Shown here: positions 13,351-15,815 of the stretch, piece after piece
How positions within the stretch are numbered: position 1 is the stretch's first letter
How the letters are laid out: the number at the start of each line of letters is the position of its first letter
Program-made: the position numbers and the translations under genes
Notes under the pieces: model-generated
Told to the model about the DNA's origin: nothing
Seen by the model: the letters and a program-made list of their open reading frames with translations, nothing else
The model's database searches: none
From: JBOGJI01 sp050747865
Lineage (GTDB): Bacteria; Acidobacteriota; Thermoanaerobaculia; Multivoradales; JAHEKO01
Assembly: GCA_050747865.1 (NCBI GenBank)
Contig: JBOGJI010000098.1
Coordinates: forward strand, 1 to 15,815
DNA: 15,815 nucleotides
Direction: 5' to 3'

Positions 13351-14135
13351 TGCCCACGCGCAGCGGAACCGTTTCGGCGAGCGGAGGGACGGCCCTCCGC
13401 TCCTTCTCGTTCCCCGGACCTCGCCGTGCCTGCCGGGGCGGAGGAGCCCGCGGGCCGGTCGCCGCCGGCCTGGTGCTCGGCATGCTCGCCGGCGGCTGTG
13501 CGCCACCCCTCAACGAGCTGCCCGCTGCCTCCGGTGGCGCTCCCGAGCTGCTGGCCGTCTTCGACATGTCGCGGCGGGAACCGGATCTCTCCCCGCAGCC
13601 GCGGCGGCGCTTCTACCTGTGGCGCGAGCGGCACCGCATCGTCTACGCCACCCGCGGCGCCCCCACCGTACGGATGTGGCGACGGCATGTCGGCGACGAC
13701 ATCTCGTATCTCGAGGCGTGGCCGGATCGGCGGATCGCCGTGGAATACGTGCCCGGCGACCTGCGAGCGCTCGGCGCCAGCCCCGACTGGGGCGATCTGC
13801 AGGGGCTGGTTGAGCGCAAGCTCCTCGGCACCGCCCTCCGCCTCCGTGACACGGGTAGCGATCGCGGAGTCCGCGTGGCGCGCTATTCAGGATCGACCCG
13901 GGGAACCGATCTCGAGGTCACCTGGATCCCCTCGTTGCGCCTGGCCGCGGAGCTCGAGGAGCGGCGCGACGGCGTGACCACGCGCCTCACCCTGCGCCAG
14001 ATCTACGGCCTGGACGACGCTCCCTGGCGCCCGCCCGATCTGCGGGCGTTCCGCTCCGTCGATTTCGCCGACCTGGGAGACGCCCCGCCGGGGCTGGTTC
14101 CCCGGCCCGCCGGCCCGCACGGCGCCCACGAGTGA
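13350..14135 (+). CDS. Putative outer-membrane lipoprotein of unknown function, coupled to alkaline phosphatase
   Basis: The 261-residue protein has a long basic n-region, a hydrophobic stretch PVAAGLVLGMLAGGC and a lipobox-like LAGGC with candidate lipidated C50, followed by a Pro/Ala/Gly linker. The mature part is predicted beta-rich: RRRFYLWRERHRIVYATRG, ISYLEAWPDRRIAVEYVPGD, VRVARYSGSTRGTDLEVTWI, SLRLAAELEERRDGVTTRLT. Antiparallel strands ending in 'LEVTWIPSLRLAAELE...TRLTLRQIY' faintly recall the LolA/LolB-like fold, but I do not recognise a family. The ATG shares its A with the TGA of the phosphatase gene, so the two are probably made together; the porin follows after a ~196-base leader. 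A role alongside the phosphatase at the outer membrane or periplasm is inferred from position only. The unusually long n-region leaves a later start possible. Confidence 0.72.
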   Translation: MPTRSGTVSASGGTALRSFSFPGPRRACRGGGARGPVAAGLVLGMLAGGCAPPLNELPAASGGAPELLAVFDMSRREPDLSPQPRRRFYLWRERHRIVYATRGAPTVRMWRRHVGDDISYLEAWPDRRIAVEYVPGDLRALGASPDWGDLQGLVERKLLGTALRLRDTGSDRGVRVARYSGSTRGTDLEVTWIPSLRLAAELEERRDGVTTRLTLRQIYGLDDAPWRPPDLRAFRSVDFADLGDAPPGLVPRPAGPHGAHE

Positions 14136-14331
14136 CGCACGGCTGTCACATCGACGCCGTTGCGTCGTCGTCACCCGCACTTAGCCTCCCCGGAGTTGCC
14201 TCCGGGCGCCTCGAGCAAGCGCTCGGCGGCAACGTGGCCGACAACCGCCCTAGCGCGGTTTGCGTGCCTCGCGAGCGGTCCGCCGCCTGACGCGGCGGCC
14301 GGAAGACAACGGATACGAGGAGCAGAAAAGC
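14136..14331 (+). promoter_or_regulatory. Structured leader upstream of the porin gene
   Basis: This 196-base gap holds three short perfect hairpins on the coding strand: CCCGGAG/CTCCGGG (14189-14195 with 14200-14206), AACCGC/GCGGTT (14243-14248 with 14255-14260) and CCGCCGC/GCGGCGG (14280-14286 with 14292-14298). A good ribosome site (GAGGAG at 14317-14322) then precedes the ATG at 14332. None of the hairpins has a T-tract. A CTGTCAC half-site at 14143-14149 resembles half a Pho box, but no correctly spaced partner was found. The region could carry the porin's own promoter or protect a processed mRNA. Confidence 0.4.
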
Positions 14332-15531
14332 ATGCAGCATTCACGTATCGGGACCCTGGCGGCGGTGGCGGCCCTCGCGCTCTTTGCGGCCATGCCGCTG
14401 GCTGCCGACGAGGCCGAGACCAAAGGCGGCATCAGCATCGAGTCCGAGGACGGCGAGTTCAGCTTCTCGCTTGGCGGTCGCATCCACTTCGATGCCTACG
14501 CCTTCGACGAGGACGTGGTGTCGACGACCGGCACGACGGATTTCCGCCGCGCCCGTCTGACCCTTTCGGGCGAGCTCTACGGCTGGGGGTACAAGCTCGA
14601 GCAGGACTTCTCCTCCGGCACCACGACAGCGGGCTTTCGCGACGTGTACATCAGCAAGAAGGCGGCCGGTGGTACCTTCACGATCGGGCAGTTCAAGCCC
14701 TATCGGTCGATGGAGGAGCTGACCAGCTCCAACGAGATCACGATGATGGAGCGGCCGTTCGCCTCCGCCAGCGGCATCTACAGCGGCCGGCAGTTCGTGC
14801 AGGGGTTGGGCTACAAGAAGGGTGGAGACCAGTACAGCTTCGGCGTCGCCGTCTACAACACGCGCAGCGCCGGAGACAGCCGCAATGAGGGAGTCGGAGC
14901 GACCGGCCGGGTCACCTTCGCGCCCGTCGCCTCGGACTCCGGCGTCTTCCACGTCGGCCTGTCGTACAGCACCGAAAACGCCAACGACGGCACGCCAGAC
15001 GGCGAGATCGGCGTCAACTACGCCGGTCGTCGCGGCCCATCGCTGGACATCGCCGTGCGCCCGGGCGACAGCGGCGACACCATCGACACCGCCGGGCTCG
15101 AGCTGGCAGGCAGGGCGGGACCCATCTACGTCCAGGGCGAATACGCCACCGCCACCGTCGGACAGGGCCCCGGTCTCTCCGACCAGGACGTAGACACCTA
15201 CTACGTCATGGCGAGTTGGATGTTGACCGGGGAGTCGAAGCCCTACGACGCGAAGAGCGGCGTGTTCAAGTCGGCCAAGCCGGAGAACGACTACGGCGCC
15301 TGGGAGCTGACCGCCCGCTACGACTTCATCGAGAACAAGGACGTGGACAACCTCGAGGCGACCATGACCACGGTCGGCGTCAACTATTACGTCAACCCGA
15401 AGGTGCGCTTCATGCTGAACTGGTCGATGGGCGACGCCACGTTCGCGGAAGTCGACGAGGAGACGGGCATCGTCACCATCGTCAACGACGAGCCGGACCA
15501 GATCGCCCTGCGCACCCAGCTTTCCTTCTAG
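14332..15531 (+). CDS. Phosphate-selective porin OprO/OprP family
   Basis: The 399-residue protein has a signal peptide (MQHSRIGTLAAVAALALFAA, cleavage near residue 25) and a 16-strand-type porin body. The family pattern is clear: FSFSLGGRIHFDAYAFDED, TDFRRARLTLSGELYGWGYKLEQDFS, FRDVYIS, TIGQFKPYRSMEELTSSNEI, MMERPFA. C-terminal strands include YYVMASWMLTGES, WELTARYDF and VGVNYYVNPKVRFMLNWS, and the chain ends LRTQLSF with a terminal Phe. Family members form trimeric outer-membrane channels, and P. aeruginosa OprP/OprO carry phosphate or polyphosphate. Close paralogues differ in anion preference, so phosphate is inferred from family and from the adjacent alkaline phosphatase. The ATG is set by GAGGAG nine bases upstream. 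An intrinsic terminator follows 37 bases after the stop. Confidence 0.92.
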   Translation: MQHSRIGTLAAVAALALFAAMPLAADEAETKGGISIESEDGEFSFSLGGRIHFDAYAFDEDVVSTTGTTDFRRARLTLSGELYGWGYKLEQDFSSGTTTAGFRDVYISKKAAGGTFTIGQFKPYRSMEELTSSNEITMMERPFASASGIYSGRQFVQGLGYKKGGDQYSFGVAVYNTRSAGDSRNEGVGATGRVTFAPVASDSGVFHVGLSYSTENANDGTPDGEIGVNYAGRRGPSLDIAVRPGDSGDTIDTAGLELAGRAGPIYVQGEYATATVGQGPGLSDQDVDTYYVMASWMLTGESKPYDAKSGVFKSAKPENDYGAWELTARYDFIENKDVDNLEATMTTVGVNYYVNPKVRFMLNWSMGDATFAEVDEETGIVTIVNDEPDQIALRTQLSF

Positions 15532-15568
15532 AACCAGATCCGTCACTCGTCCTCCTTCGAGTGGATGT

Positions 15569-15598
15569 AGGGCCGCCGGAAGGCGGCCCTCTTTTTTT
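15569..15598 (+). terminator. Rho-independent terminator of the porin transcript
   Basis: A perfect 9-bp GC-rich stem, AGGGCCGCC (15569-15577) with GGCGGCCCT (15582-15590), closes a GGAA tetraloop. It is followed by a C and then seven T residues (15592-15598). This is a canonical intrinsic terminator and marks the end of the phoA-lipoprotein-porin unit. Confidence 0.96.
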
Positions 15599-15717
15599 CT
15601 GGACGCCTCTCGACCAGAGTCGGCTATGCTTACCCCCTAAGATCCGGCCCTGTCGAGGCAGGCGGTCCTCGAAGCCGTGGGCGACTTCCTGGCGCGCCCT
15701 CCGTACCGTTTCCCGAG

Positions 15718-15815
15718 CTAGTGTTGTGTCTCCAACATGGCTTCACCATCTGCGCGGCCCTCTTCGCCGCTGGCGGCGTTGCGCTTCCTCGACATAGCCC
15801 CAGCTATGCCTGCGT
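15718..15815 (-). repeat. Candidate interspersed repeat or short partial reverse frame at the window edge
   Basis: On the minus strand the frame is open from the window edge to a TAG at 15718-15720, with the last residues reading RKRNAASGEEGRADGEAM then LETQH. It contains a perfect dyad CATAGC-CCCA-GCTATG near 15793-15808. The composition resembles short GC-rich sequences that recur in many bacterial genomes near gene ends, so a repeat is more likely than a real gene. I cannot confirm this without the rest of the genome. The preceding stretch 15599-15717 contains an imperfect long-range hairpin (15601-15613 with 15653-15668) and no gene I can support. Confidence 0.35.

Noticed and set aside
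11554..13506. Long minus-strand open frame opposite alkaline phosphatase
   Set aside because: It is an antisense shadow. The plus strand contains every alkaline phosphatase metal and nucleophile motif in order.
14143..14174. Pho box upstream of the porin
   Set aside because: There is one good half-site (CTGTCAC) and a second partial TCGTCAC, but the spacing is not the 11-base repeat of a Pho box, and the intervening sequence does not match.
14189..14206. Hairpin after the lipoprotein gene as an intrinsic terminator
   Set aside because: The stem is only 7 bp and is followed by GC-rich sequence with no T-tract.
15641..15720. Short plus-strand open frame reading LSRQAVLEAVGDFLARPPY
   Set aside because: It is bounded by stops at 15638 and 15718, has no ribosome site, and is too short to support as a gene; it might be a remnant.

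Overview
The window is GC-rich bacterial DNA with densely packed genes and strongly G/C-biased third codon positions. It encodes Gram-negative envelope proteins: a phosphate-type porin, a second outer-membrane beta-barrel, a lipoprotein and a cytochrome c maturation protein. It also encodes a secreted protein ending in Cys-rich SLH-like repeats (GCGGGNYCP type), which I associate with Acidobacteriota of the Thermoanaerobaculia/Holophagae kind. The lineage is an inference; there is no rRNA or marker gene here. I saw no tRNA, rRNA, CRISPR array, transposase or phage gene.

Layout, left to right. (1) 3-365: C-terminus of a CcmI-like protein, cut by the window edge. (2) 568-1689: a signal peptide and an outer-membrane barrel in one reading frame, separated by a single in-frame TGA; a perfect 15-bp AT-rich dyad lies upstream. 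(3) 1770-3275: Ppx/GppA-type exopolyphosphatase, converging on a SixA-like histidine phosphatase (3365-3865, minus) across a large inverted repeat. (4) 3991-4995: a family-4 glycosyltransferase, converging on a minus-strand pair of CYTH/CHAD protein (5445-7007) and ParA-like ATPase (5002-5448) that overlap by 4 nt. The ParA-like protein seems to lack its middle third. (5) 7084-8922, minus: secreted beta-propeller-like protein with three SLH-like repeats. (6) 9104-15531, plus: a PHP-phosphoesterase/glycosyltransferase fusion, a PhoA-type alkaline phosphatase, a coupled lipoprotein of unknown function and an OprP/OprO-type porin, closed by a textbook intrinsic terminator (15569-15598). (7) The last ~100 bases look like an interspersed repeat.

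How the genes may fit together (inference): most have a phosphate theme. Alkaline phosphatase and the OprP-type porin would release and import phosphate. Ppx/GppA degrades polyphosphate, and CHAD domains are known polyphosphate binders. SixA-type enzymes remove phosphate from phosphohistidine. The two glycosyltransferases belong to a group that includes glycolipid-forming enzymes, some of which replace phospholipids under phosphate limitation. A phosphate-economy region is a reasonable hypothesis, but no convincing Pho box was found. The most notable individual observations are the PHP-glycosyltransferase fusion, the internally shortened ParA-like ATPase and the in-frame stop between signal peptide and barrel.
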